Assembly (NCBI GenBank): GCA_029259455.1
Contig: JAPDIT010000055.1
Location: 1 to 7,308 of the forward strand
Length of the DNA stretch: 7,308 bases
Direction: 5' to 3'
DNA from: Archaeoglobi archaeon
GTDB taxonomy: Archaea > Halobacteriota > Archaeoglobi > Archaeoglobales > Archaeoglobaceae
The position numbers and the translations under genes are program-made. The notes beneath the pieces are model-generated. The model saw nothing but the letters and a program-made list of their open reading frames with translations. It made no database searches and was not told the DNA's origin. This document shows positions 1 to 5,845 of this stretch, one piece after another; position 1 is the stretch's first letter; the number at the start of each line of letters is the position of its first letter.

Positions 1-72
1 GTTCCTCTCAAAGATGTCAAACTCTTTCAGCAACTCAACAAGGTTATTTTCTGCTATATCCGCCGTCACCAT
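1..72 (-). CDS. N-terminus of an unidentified gene, cut by the window edge
   Basis: An ATG at 72-70 opens a frame of 24 codons that stays open to the window edge and begins MVTADIAENNLVELLKEF. The visible part is acidic and probably helical, with no signal peptide or recognisable motif, so no function is assigned. A GTG at 69-67 is an alternative start. The ATG is preferred because a TATA-like element lies about 25 bp upstream, which would place the transcript start on or beside it. The TTTT just upstream does not resemble a ribosome binding site, which also fits a leaderless message. It is separated from rnz by 90 bases, so it could be either a new transcription unit or the next gene of the tuf cluster. 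Confidence 0.5.
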   Translation of the reverse strand, partial: MVTADIAENNLVELLKEFDIFERN

Positions 73-93
73 AAAAGATGGTAAGTTGTTCAA

Positions 94-101
94 TTATTTA
101 T
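94..101 (-). promoter_or_regulatory. Possible TATA box for the left-edge gene
   Basis: On the minus strand the sequence ATAAATAA is preceded by an A-rich stretch (AAACAAC) that could serve as a BRE. Its centre is about 25 bp from the ATG at 72, the usual archaeal TATA-to-start distance, so the message may be leaderless. The match is AT-rich but not a perfect TTTATATA consensus. Confidence 0.35.
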
Positions 102-146
102 GTTGTTTGATGCTTATTCGGACACGTCGACAAACAAGGTTTAGCC

Positions 147-156
147 AGAAAATAAT
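147..156 (-). terminator. Possible T-rich terminator after rnz
   Basis: Seven bases after the rnz stop codon the minus strand reads AATTATTTTCTG, a short T-rich run of the kind that can end archaeal transcription. It is interrupted and has no stem in front of it apart from a 5-bp palindrome over the stop codon. The evidence is weak. Confidence 0.25.
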
Positions 157-162
157 TGACAG

Positions 163-1080
163 TCAATCCTCGTAATTCACTTCAATACTTAGAAAATCTT
201 CCGCCACTATCGTGTTGGAGAAAACTTTCTTCGCTTCTTCAAGCAGAGGAGTCGTATCTTTGGAATGCCGGGTGCTTATGTGTGTGAGGATAAGCTTTTT
301 AACATTCGCTGCTTTTGCAACCTCTGCCGCCTCTTTTGCTGTAGAATGCCCGCTCTCTATCGCCCACTCCTTCAGTTCCTCCTTGAAGGATGCATCATGG
401 ATTAGCAAGTCTGCATTCCTTGCAATTTCAACAGTTCTTTCAGTCGGCCTCGTGTCGCCGGTGTATACAACCTTCCTCCCCTTTCTAGTCTTTCCTAAAA
501 CCATGTCTGGCGTTATCACCTTTCCCTTCCAGACTATTGTCTCTCCTCTTGCAAGTTTCGCATAAAGCGGTCCTGGTGGGATTCCGAGTTCTTTCTCTGC
601 CTTTTCTCTGTTGAACTTTCCTCTCCTGTCGTTTTCTATGATAGCATAACCAACGCTCTTGACTATGTGCTCTGTTTTGAATGCAACAACCCTGAAATCG
701 TCAAACTTTACCTCATCCCCATCTTTCAGCTCCCTCACTTTCACATTGTAGTTGAGCTGGTCGTATCCGAAATACTCAAAGAGAGCTTTAAGCACCTCAG
801 CCCTTGGGCAGTAAACGTTAAGGTCCTTGCTTCTCTCATTCAAGGACATCGTCTCAATCAGCCCAAAAATGCCGATGAAGTGGTCAGTATGAAGGTGGGT
901 TATGAAAATGTTGTCGAGGTTACGAAAGCCGGTTTTGGCTATCATCATCTGTCTCTGCGTTCCTTCGCCACAATCAAAAAGCATTCTCTGCCCGCCAAAT
1001 TGGACGAAAACAGCAGGGGAATTTCTCTCAACGCTTGGAATGGTGCCAGAAGTTCCAAGAAAAGTGATTTTAAATAACAT
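163..1080 (-). CDS. rnz: Ribonuclease Z (tRNA 3'-end processing endonuclease)
   Basis: This is a 305-residue zinc-dependent metallo-beta-lactamase-fold nuclease that cuts the 3' trailer from tRNA precursors before CCA addition. The length fits the short tRNase Z family (about 300-310). The N-terminal FLGTSGTIPS segment is followed by the metal-binding THLHTDH motif (residues 61-67). Further predicted ligands are the His of TEH (138), the Asp of TGDT (209) and the His of LTHIS (267). GIPPGPLYAKLARG (166-179) matches the flexible-arm exosite that grips the tRNA elbow, and SGHST (243-247) is a further family motif. The ATG overlaps the rpsJ stop codon by one base (TGATG) and has no clear ribosome binding site, so translation is probably coupled to rpsJ. 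It is the last gene of the tuf-rpsJ-rnz unit. The identification is secure; tRNA substrates are inferred from the family. Confidence 0.96.
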   Translation of the reverse strand: MLFKITFLGTSGTIPSVERNSPAVFVQFGGQRMLFDCGEGTQRQMMIAKTGFRNLDNIFITHLHTDHFIGIFGLIETMSLNERSKDLNVYCPRAEVLKALFEYFGYDQLNYNVKVRELKDGDEVKFDDFRVVAFKTEHIVKSVGYAIIENDRRGKFNREKAEKELGIPPGPLYAKLARGETIVWKGKVITPDMVLGKTRKGRKVVYTGDTRPTERTVEIARNADLLIHDASFKEELKEWAIESGHSTAKEAAEVAKAANVKKLILTHISTRHSKDTTPLLEEAKKVFSNTIVAEDFLSIEVNYED

Positions 1081-1400
1081 CAGGATTCGAGGACGATTTC
1101 AATGTTCACGTCTCTCGGAACCTGAATCCTCATTATCTGCCTCAAAGCTCTCTCGTCCGCTGAGATGTCTATGAGCCTCTTGTGAACTCTCATTTCCCAG
1201 TGATCCCAAGTTTCACTGCCCTCACCATCTGGTGCCTTTCTTACCGGAACGACCATCCTTCTCGTTGGTAGAGGGACTGGCCCGCTCAGCTCAACGCCCG
1301 TCTTGTTTGCTATCTCCTTGATCTGACTGCAGATTCTATCCAGCTCCCTTGGATTCAGCCCAGAGAGTTTAATTCTTGCCTTCGGACCTTTTATCGGCAT
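1080..1400 (-). CDS. rpsJ: Small ribosomal subunit protein S10 (uS10)
   Basis: This 106-residue protein is a component of the 30S head, with the typical archaeal S10 pattern. KARIKLSGLNPRELDRIC leads the fold, followed by GVELSGPVPLPTRR (about 35-48), the extended-loop region with HWEMRVHKRLIDI, and a C-terminal strand IQVPRDVNIEIVL. Archaeal S10 proteins are usually near 102 residues, so the extra few at the N-terminus are not remarkable. It starts 21 bases after the tuf stop, with GGTGGTG just upstream of the ATG. The stop codon overlaps the start of rnz. The order tuf-rpsJ is widely conserved in archaea as a remnant of the str operon, which supports both assignments. Confidence 0.97.
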   Translation of the reverse strand: MPIKGPKARIKLSGLNPRELDRICSQIKEIANKTGVELSGPVPLPTRRMVVPVRKAPDGEGSETWDHWEMRVHKRLIDISADERALRQIMRIQVPRDVNIEIVLES

Positions 1401-1402
1401 TA

Positions 1403-1409
1403 CACCACC
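1403..1409 (-). promoter_or_regulatory. Ribosome binding site of rpsJ
   Basis: GGTGGTG on the minus strand lies two bases before the rpsJ ATG. Its GGTG core matches the archaeal GGAGGTGATC consensus and supports the start at 1400. The spacing is slightly short if the 3' GGTG is the core, and normal if the 5' GGTG is. Confidence 0.55.
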
Positions 1410-1416
1410 AAAAAAA
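1410..1416 (-). other. T7 tract in the tuf-rpsJ gap
   Basis: Seven consecutive Ts on the coding strand sit between the tuf stop and the rpsJ ribosome binding site. Oligo-T runs alone can pause or terminate archaeal RNA polymerase. This could lower rpsJ and rnz transcription relative to tuf, which is needed in excess over ribosomes. The run is visible; the attenuating role is inference. Confidence 0.35.
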
Positions 1417-1421
1417 TAGGG

Positions 1422-2693
1422 TTATTTTCTTGGGGTAAGGTCGAGAACCATTCCGGCTCCAATGGTCATGCCCATATCTCTGATTGCAAACCTTCCCATC
1501 GGTGGAATGTCCTTGACCTTCTCAATGACCATCGGCCTTGTTGGCTCAAGCTTCACGACTGCTGCATCTCCTGTCTTAAGGAACTGCGGGTTCTCTTCCT
1601 TGACCTGACCAGTCCTCGGATCGATCTTCTTCTGGAGCTCAACGAACCTGCAGGCAACCTGTGCTGTGTGCGCATGCACAACTGGGGTGTAGCCTACTGT
1701 AATGGCTGTCGGGTGCTGCAGAACGACCAGCTGGGCTGTGAAGTCCCTAACGACAGTCGGTGGGTTGTCCGGATGTCCTGCAACGTCTCCTCTTCTGAGA
1801 TCCTTCTTGCTCACACCTCTAACGTTGAAACCGATGTTATCTCCCGGATACGCTTCCTGAATTGGCTCGTGGTGCATTTCGATGCTCTTGACTTCACCGC
1901 TCACTCCAGCAGGCTCAAACACGACCTTGTCCCCAACTCTGAGCACTCCGCTCTCAACTCTCCCTACTGGCACTGTACCAACACCGCTGATCGAGTAGAC
2001 ATCCTGAACGGGAATTCTGAGCGGCTTGTCCACGAGCTTCTCTGGCGGCTTGAGAAGGTCGAATGCTTCCATCACTGTAGGTCCGTTGTACCAAGGAGTC
2101 TTATCGCTCCTCTTGACAACATTGTCTCCATAGTAAGCAGAAACGGGAATGAACGGAATCTCATCGACCTTGTAACCCACCATCTTGAGGAGCTTGCTTA
2201 CCGCTTCTTTAGCTGCTTCATACTCCTTCTGCTCGTAGTTAACCCTGTCCATCTTGTTAATCGCCACGATGATCTGGTTTATACCGAGAGTTCTTGCGAG
2301 AAATATGTGCTCTCTGGTCTGCGGCTGAACCTTTTCAACAACATCCATCACGAGAACTGCTGCATCCGCCTGCGAAGCTCCGGTAATCATGTTCTTGATA
2401 AAGTCCCTGTGTCCCGGGCAGTCGACAATGGTGATATAGTACTTATCCGTCTCGAACTTTCTGTGGGCTACGTCTATGGTCAGACCTCTCTCTCGCTCCT
2501 CTTTTAGCCTGTCCATTACCCATGCAAACTCGAATGTTGCCTTACCTTTCTCCTGTGCCTCTTTTCTGAATTTCTCTATGATGTGCTCTGGAATCTCACC
2601 CTTCTCGTAAAGCAGCCTTCCAATCAGAGTGCTCTTTCCATGGTCCACGTGCCCTATGAAGGCAACATTAATGTGCTCCTTTTCCTTAGCCAT
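1422..2693 (-). CDS. tuf: Translation elongation factor EF-1 alpha (aEF1A)
   Basis: This 423-residue translational GTPase delivers aminoacyl-tRNA to the ribosomal A site. The GTP-binding domain shows the P-loop GHVDHGKS (14-21), the switch I segment RGLTID (69-74), DCPGH (91-95), NKMD (146-149) and SAY (185-187). Domain II begins near residue 224 (LRIPVQDVY). Domain III follows from about 320, with GYTPVVHAHTAQVAC, and the protein ends in the archaeal GAGMVLDLTPRK. An in-frame ATG lies six bases upstream at 2699 (425 residues). The ATG at 2693 is preferred because the GGAGG at 2706-2702 is only two bases from the upstream ATG but eight from this one. The resulting MAKEKEHINV start is typical of archaeal EF-1 alpha. 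The gene has its own TATA box and is first in a unit with rpsJ and rnz. Confidence 0.98.
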   Translation of the reverse strand: MAKEKEHINVAFIGHVDHGKSTLIGRLLYEKGEIPEHIIEKFRKEAQEKGKATFEFAWVMDRLKEERERGLTIDVAHRKFETDKYYITIVDCPGHRDFIKNMITGASQADAAVLVMDVVEKVQPQTREHIFLARTLGINQIIVAINKMDRVNYEQKEYEAAKEAVSKLLKMVGYKVDEIPFIPVSAYYGDNVVKRSDKTPWYNGPTVMEAFDLLKPPEKLVDKPLRIPVQDVYSISGVGTVPVGRVESGVLRVGDKVVFEPAGVSGEVKSIEMHHEPIQEAYPGDNIGFNVRGVSKKDLRRGDVAGHPDNPPTVVRDFTAQLVVLQHPTAITVGYTPVVHAHTAQVACRFVELQKKIDPRTGQVKEENPQFLKTGDAAVVKLEPTRPMVIEKVKDIPPMGRFAIRDMGMTIGAGMVLDLTPRK

Positions 2694-2700
2694 ACCCATC

Positions 2701-2738
2701 TCCTCCTTTCTGGTTTTTCGGTAAATCCATTAGGAGGA
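2701..2738 (-). repeat. Inverted repeat pairing with the tuf Shine-Dalgarno
   Basis: On the minus strand TCCTCCT (2738-2732) is exactly complementary to AGGAGGA (2707-2701), with 24 bases between. In RNA this would form a 7-bp stem covering the tuf ribosome binding site. The upstream arm lies directly after the TATA box, so it should be absent from transcripts made at the tuf promoter and present only in read-through from the upstream operon. The complementarity is seen; the regulatory meaning is inference. Confidence 0.5.
2702..2706 (-). promoter_or_regulatory. Strong ribosome binding site of tuf, decides the start
   Basis: GGAGG within AAAGGAGGA is a full Shine-Dalgarno core. It is eight bases from the ATG at 2693 and two from the ATG at 2699, favouring the former. 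It is also one arm of a 7-bp inverted repeat described separately. Confidence 0.75.
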
Positions 2739-2746
2739 TATATAAA
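2739..2746 (-). promoter_or_regulatory. TATA box of the tuf-rpsJ-rnz unit
   Basis: The minus strand reads GAAAGG then TTTATATA, a near-perfect archaeal TATA box with a purine-rich BRE-like stretch before it. It starts four bases after the stop codon of the A24 peptidase gene. The expected transcript start is near 2717, giving a leader of about 20-25 bases that includes the Shine-Dalgarno. Confidence 0.8.
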
Positions 2747-2750
2747 CCTT

Positions 2751-3473
2751 TCACCAGCTTAAAATTGTGGAGATTAGCAGATAAAGTAAATCCCCGAAAA
2801 TAAATGCAACGATATAACCTGCTGTGATAAATATCAAGAATGGTAATGCCGGAGTGACCCAGACCTTCTCCACACCACTCTTTTTTAGCCTTTCAAGTGT
2901 TCTCTCGTCTGGCTCCACAGCCCTCCTGACACGCTTGAGTTTTCCATTCTCATCCATGTATTCGAGAAGATTATGGAACTTCGGCAGATCTTTCACCTCT
3001 GCCCTGTAACCTGTGAAATAGTAGAGAACGTTCCCTTTCAGCTCTCCCCAACCCTCTCTCATAAGATTGTAGAGAAACATGAAAATTAGGAGGAAAGGGG
3101 CAGCAATCACAGAGTTGGCGAGTGTGGAGAATGCAAAGGAAAAACCCTGGTTGAGCAGAGGAAAACCGTTGGAAGTAGGGTAGAACGGAAAGATTACGGC
3201 GAGACACATTATTGCTTTTGCATCAGCACCTCCGTAGGCTCCGATAAGGTAGAGGGCATAGGAGAGAGCTATGACCATCAGAACAAAAAATCCGGCTAAT
3301 GTGTATTGAATCATTAGATAATTACTCGTAGCAAGCTGACAGGTAGTTATGGGGAGTGAAGCGAGCAGCATGTACTTCCATACCCGATTTGGGACCATTC
3401 TACTTTCCAAGTCGAGTTTGCAGGCATACATCAAAAATCCAAGCACTACTAGAAACTTAACGAGATCCAGCAT
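2751..3473 (-). CDS. A24-family prepilin/preflagellin (archaellin) peptidase
   Basis: This is a predicted 240-residue polytopic membrane aspartic peptidase of the TadA/FlaK/PibD type, which removes class III signal peptides from archaellins or pilins on the cytoplasmic side of the membrane. The two expected catalytic aspartates are visible: D21 in CKLDLESRMVPNR, just after the first hydrophobic segment (about 3-18), and D84 in GGADAK, the archaeal version of GxGD. Further membrane segments lie near 51-79, 86-98, 115-136 and 205-237. The charged loop at about 155-200 and VEKVWVTPALPF (201-212) resemble archaeal A24 members. The frame is open upstream to 3581, but that extension is arginine-rich (ERERRRRHQ) and covers hom, so the ATG at 3473 is chosen. 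It overlaps hom by 17 bases and has no good ribosome binding site. No archaellin or pilin gene is nearby, so its substrate is unknown. Confidence 0.87.
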   Translation of the reverse strand: MLDLVKFLVVLGFLMYACKLDLESRMVPNRVWKYMLLASLPITTCQLATSNYLMIQYTLAGFFVLMVIALSYALYLIGAYGGADAKAIMCLAVIFPFYPTSNGFPLLNQGFSFAFSTLANSVIAAPFLLIFMFLYNLMREGWGELKGNVLYYFTGYRAEVKDLPKFHNLLEYMDENGKLKRVRRAVEPDERTLERLKKSGVEKVWVTPALPFLIFITAGYIVAFIFGDLLYLLISTILSW

Positions 3474-4437
3474 AAATCTCGTAAAAGTCAGAAAGTATGG
3501 CTGATGCCGTCTCCTCCTTTCCCGCTCCCCTGCCGACAACAAATATATTCCCTGCAGTATCCGTTTTGAACATGGCTGCATTCATTGTCCCTCTGATAGA
3601 GAGGGGATGATATTTGGGAACGAGTCGGGGAGAAACTCTCAATTTCTCCTTACTCACCTCTGCGATTAACCTTATGGTGTAGCCTTTCTCGGCAGCAACC
3701 TGAAAAGCTTCAGGGGTTATCTGCGTTATTCCCGTCACCTCAACATCCTCGTACCTTGCCCTAACACCGATCGTGTTTGCAATTATTACGAGCTTCATGG
3801 CAGCATCTATGCCCTCAACGTCGTAGGTTGGATCAGCTTCAGCGTACCCAAGCTCCTGAGCCTCCTTGAGAACCTGTTCGTAGGGAAGCTTTTCCTCCTC
3901 CATTCTTGAGAGTATGTAATTGCAAGTGCCGTTGAATATTCCCTTCACACTCTCAATTTCGCAGAGGGCGAGATACTTCCTTGCCAGTTTTATGACTGGC
4001 ATTGCTCCTCCGACAGTGGCTTCATACATGAGCTTTACACCGTTTTTCTCTGCGAGCTTCATCAAACCATCAAAATCGGCTACAATCGGCCCCTTATTTG
4101 ACGTTATTACATGTTTCCCTCTCTTAAGGGCTTGTCTGATGTATTCAACTCCATCTCCACCCCCAATTTTCGTTACGCTTGCCTCAATCAAGACGTCGTA
4201 TTCAGCATTCCTCACAATTTCCGTAGCGCTGACATCATCTCTGAGCCTTCCAGTCTCTCTTTTCATTTTAAGAGCATCAGAAGGGCTGAATTCACCGCTT
4301 ATCGAGCTCTTGGAGTCTGCAATTGCGGTAATCTTGAATTTTCCAACAGCTTTCTCGATCTCCTTTCTTTTCCTGATCAAAAGTTCGGCAAATCCCTGTC
4401 CAACCGTTCCGAATCCTACGATGGCTATTTTAATCAT
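3457..4437 (-). CDS. hom: Homoserine dehydrogenase
   Basis: This 326-residue NAD(P)-dependent enzyme reduces aspartate semialdehyde to homoserine, the branch point to threonine, isoleucine and methionine. The N-terminal Rossmann motif is GFGTVGQG (8-15). SNKGP (113-117) holds a conserved Lys at 115. GIFNGTCNYILSRM (166-179) and GYAEADPTYDVEGIDAAMKL (197-216) form the catalytic region, with D211 and K215 as the expected active-site pair. The protein stops after the catalytic and dimerisation domains and has no fused C-terminal ACT domain or aspartokinase. This fits with regulation by the separate ACT protein encoded just upstream. The start ATG shares ATGA with the stop of that gene and has GAGGAG five bases upstream, indicating translational coupling. 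Its 3' end overlaps the A24 peptidase start. Confidence 0.95.
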   Translation of the reverse strand: MIKIAIVGFGTVGQGFAELLIRKRKEIEKAVGKFKITAIADSKSSISGEFSPSDALKMKRETGRLRDDVSATEIVRNAEYDVLIEASVTKIGGGDGVEYIRQALKRGKHVITSNKGPIVADFDGLMKLAEKNGVKLMYEATVGGAMPVIKLARKYLALCEIESVKGIFNGTCNYILSRMEEEKLPYEQVLKEAQELGYAEADPTYDVEGIDAAMKLVIIANTIGVRARYEDVEVTGITQITPEAFQVAAEKGYTIRLIAEVSKEKLRVSPRLVPKYHPLSIRGTMNAAMFKTDTAGNIFVVGRGAGKEETASAILSDFYEIYAGSR

Positions 4438-4949
4438 ATTAGCTCCTCGTTAACCGGCTCGATAATCATTATTTCCTTTCTTCTGCAAACCTCCCGCAGC
4501 TTTTCTAAAGCCTCTTTGAGCTTCTCTTCTCCTGAAGCCGAGATGGTTATTATTGCAGTCGAGGGACCTGAAATTTCTGGCATGCTGACGTGCATCTCCA
4601 CACACTCCGCTTCACCGTCAGAATCTATGCTGCTTATTGTGTCACTGATGTCCGTGTGGATGAGATGACCTATCAGCAGGACTGATGTGGTTGCAGTTAA
4701 CCTTACTTCATTGAAGCTCCTTATAACTATTCCAAGCGATTTAAGCTCTTTTATAAGGTTTTCCACCTTACTGCCATCTATTTTAAACGAAATTTCGACT
4801 GGTAGTCTGTTCAGCGGCGTCTTTTTCCCTCTTTGGTGGATAATTCCAACAATATTTCCTCCCAGTGCCGAAATTGGCTGTAAGACTTTCAGCAACTGAC
4901 CTGGTCTGTCTTCAAGCTCTACGATCAGTGTAATCAGAACTTCACTCAT
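4434..4949 (-). CDS. ACT-domain protein, predicted allosteric regulator of homoserine dehydrogenase
   Basis: This is a 171-residue soluble protein. Residues 5-80 form a recognisable amino-acid-binding ACT domain, with the ligand-pocket segment ELEDRPGQLLKVLQPISALG. The second half (about 88-166) has a beta-alpha-beta-beta-alpha-beta-like order and may be a diverged second ACT domain. The architecture and the position beside hom match the archaeal family annotated as a predicted allosteric regulator of homoserine dehydrogenase (COG2061, from memory). No catalytic domain is present. It overlaps ilvE by 8 bases and shares ATGA with hom. The inferred role is sensing an end product, probably threonine, isoleucine or methionine, and acting on hom in trans; the ligand cannot be read from the sequence. 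The ATG at 4949 is the best start, although only a weak GAAGG-like site precedes it. Confidence 0.85.
   Translation of the reverse strand: MSEVLITLIVELEDRPGQLLKVLQPISALGGNIVGIIHQRGKKTPLNRLPVEISFKIDGSKVENLIKELKSLGIVIRSFNEVRLTATTSVLLIGHLIHTDISDTISSIDSDGEAECVEMHVSMPEISGPSTAIITISASGEEKLKEALEKLREVCRRKEIMIIEPVNEELI
4443..4448 (-). promoter_or_regulatory. Ribosome binding site of hom inside the ACT gene
   Basis: GAGGAG lies within the last codons of the ACT-domain gene, five bases before the hom ATG. With the ATGA overlap it fixes the hom start and implies that hom is translated right after the ACT protein, favouring balanced amounts of the two. Confidence 0.65.
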
Positions 4950-5814
4950 AGATCGGGACGCCTTCGCTTTCAGTGAGCTTTTTGAACTCTTCCATCAGCT
5001 TTCTCGTTATCTCACCCGGCTTGCCATCACCGACTTTTCTGCCGTCAATGACCACGATTGGTGCAATTTCAGCAGCAGTGCCGGTGACAAAAACCTCGTC
5101 TGCAGTATAGAGGTCGTAGAGGCCGATGTTTGTCTCTCTGAACGGTATTCCGAGTTTATTTATTATTTCTATCACAGCCTCTCTCGTAATTCCTCTGAGA
5201 TTGTTTATTGTTGGTGGTGTCGTAATTGCCCCATTTTTCACCACGAAAATGTTATCTCCGCTCCCCTCTGAAACGTAACCATTTCTATCAAGGAAGATTG
5301 CCTCATCCCCTCCTTTGGCATTTGCTTCGATTTTCGCCAAGATGTTGTTGAGGTAGTTGAGGGATTTTATGTTTGGTGGAAGAGCATCGAAGGAGTTCCT
5401 TCTCACTCCAACAGTGACTGCTGTCAAACCTTTCTCGTAGAGGTCTCCGTAAAGCCTACCCCATGGCTTTGTTATTACGATTATCGAGGGTTTCTGGCAT
5501 TTTCTCGGATCGAGGCCAAGGTCTCCAACCCCCCTTGTAACAATCGGCCTGATATATGCATCTCTGAGGTTGTTTTTTCTCAGCGTTTCAAGAATGATCT
5601 CCATGAACTCTTCCTTGGTAACGGGTATCTCAAGGTCAATGGCTTTGGCGGAGTCGTAAAGGCGGTCTATATGCTCTTTTAGTCGAAAAACTCTTCCGTT
5701 GTATGCCCTTATTCCCTCAAAAACTCCATCTCCGTAAAGGAATCCGTGGTCGAAGATGCTTATCTTTGCCTCATTTTCTGGTACAAACTCACCGTCAATA
5801 TAAACCAGCAACAT
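4942..5814 (-). CDS. ilvE: Branched-chain amino acid aminotransferase (class IV, PLP)
   Basis: This 290-residue PLP enzyme of fold type IV exchanges amino groups between glutamate and the 2-oxo acids of Val, Leu and Ile. It shows YIDGEFVPENEAKISIFDHG leading into FLYGDGVFEGIR (25-36). K150 in PNIKSLNYLNN is the expected Schiff-base lysine. GYVSEGSGDNIFVV (179-192) and FVTGTAAEIAPI (242-253) form the cofactor and substrate pocket. The frame is open to an ATG at 5892, but those 26 extra residues are not family-like and cover the tail of the pseudogene. The ATG at 5814 gives the standard MLLVYIDG start and lies about 25 bp from a TATA-like element. It opens the overlapping operon ilvE-ACT-hom-A24 peptidase, which points to Ile/Thr/Met-family metabolism. 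A related D-amino acid aminotransferase or aminodeoxychorismate lyase is less likely, given the match to IlvE motifs. Confidence 0.94.
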   Translation of the reverse strand: MLLVYIDGEFVPENEAKISIFDHGFLYGDGVFEGIRAYNGRVFRLKEHIDRLYDSAKAIDLEIPVTKEEFMEIILETLRKNNLRDAYIRPIVTRGVGDLGLDPRKCQKPSIIVITKPWGRLYGDLYEKGLTAVTVGVRRNSFDALPPNIKSLNYLNNILAKIEANAKGGDEAIFLDRNGYVSEGSGDNIFVVKNGAITTPPTINNLRGITREAVIEIINKLGIPFRETNIGLYDLYTADEVFVTGTAAEIAPIVVIDGRKVGDGKPGEITRKLMEEFKKLTESEGVPIYE

Positions 5815-5836
5815 CAACCTGAAATGCGGGGTGAAA

Positions 5837-5845
5837 TTAAAAATA
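5837..5845 (-). promoter_or_regulatory. Possible TATA box for the ilvE operon
   Basis: The minus strand reads CGAAAC then TATTTTTAA, a T-rich TATA-like element with a purine-rich upstream part. Its centre is about 26 bp from the ilvE ATG at 5814, so transcription could start on or next to that ATG. It coincides with the last three codons (TAT TTT TAA) of the acyl-CoA synthetase remnant. The strength is moderate because TATTTTTAA is not the best consensus. Confidence 0.45.

Noticed and set aside
156..166. Perfect short palindrome TTGAC-A-GTCAA over the rnz stop codon
   Set aside because: Arms of five bases are expected by chance at this scale and there is no second copy nearby. It could be a very weak terminator stem or an operator, but nothing else supports that.
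1668..2507. 279-codon plus-strand open frame opposite tuf
   Set aside because: It lies wholly antisense to a highly conserved EF-1 alpha gene, its translation has no recognisable motif, and it has no promoter or ribosome binding site. It is a by-product of codon use in tuf.
2686..2730. 14-codon upstream frame (starting MDLPKNQKGGD) overlapping the tuf start
   Set aside because: Its ATG lies between the TATA box and the expected transcript start, so it is probably not in the mRNA, and it has no ribosome binding site. Chance is the simplest explanation.
3474..3581. 36-residue arginine-rich N-terminal extension of the A24 peptidase
   Set aside because: It lies entirely within the conserved 3' part of hom and would place a charged stretch before the first membrane segment, unlike the family.
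4111..4668. 185-codon plus-strand open frame opposite hom and the ACT gene
   Set aside because: It crosses the boundary of two well-supported minus-strand genes, and its product is a low-complexity serine- and leucine-rich translation typical of antisense frames.
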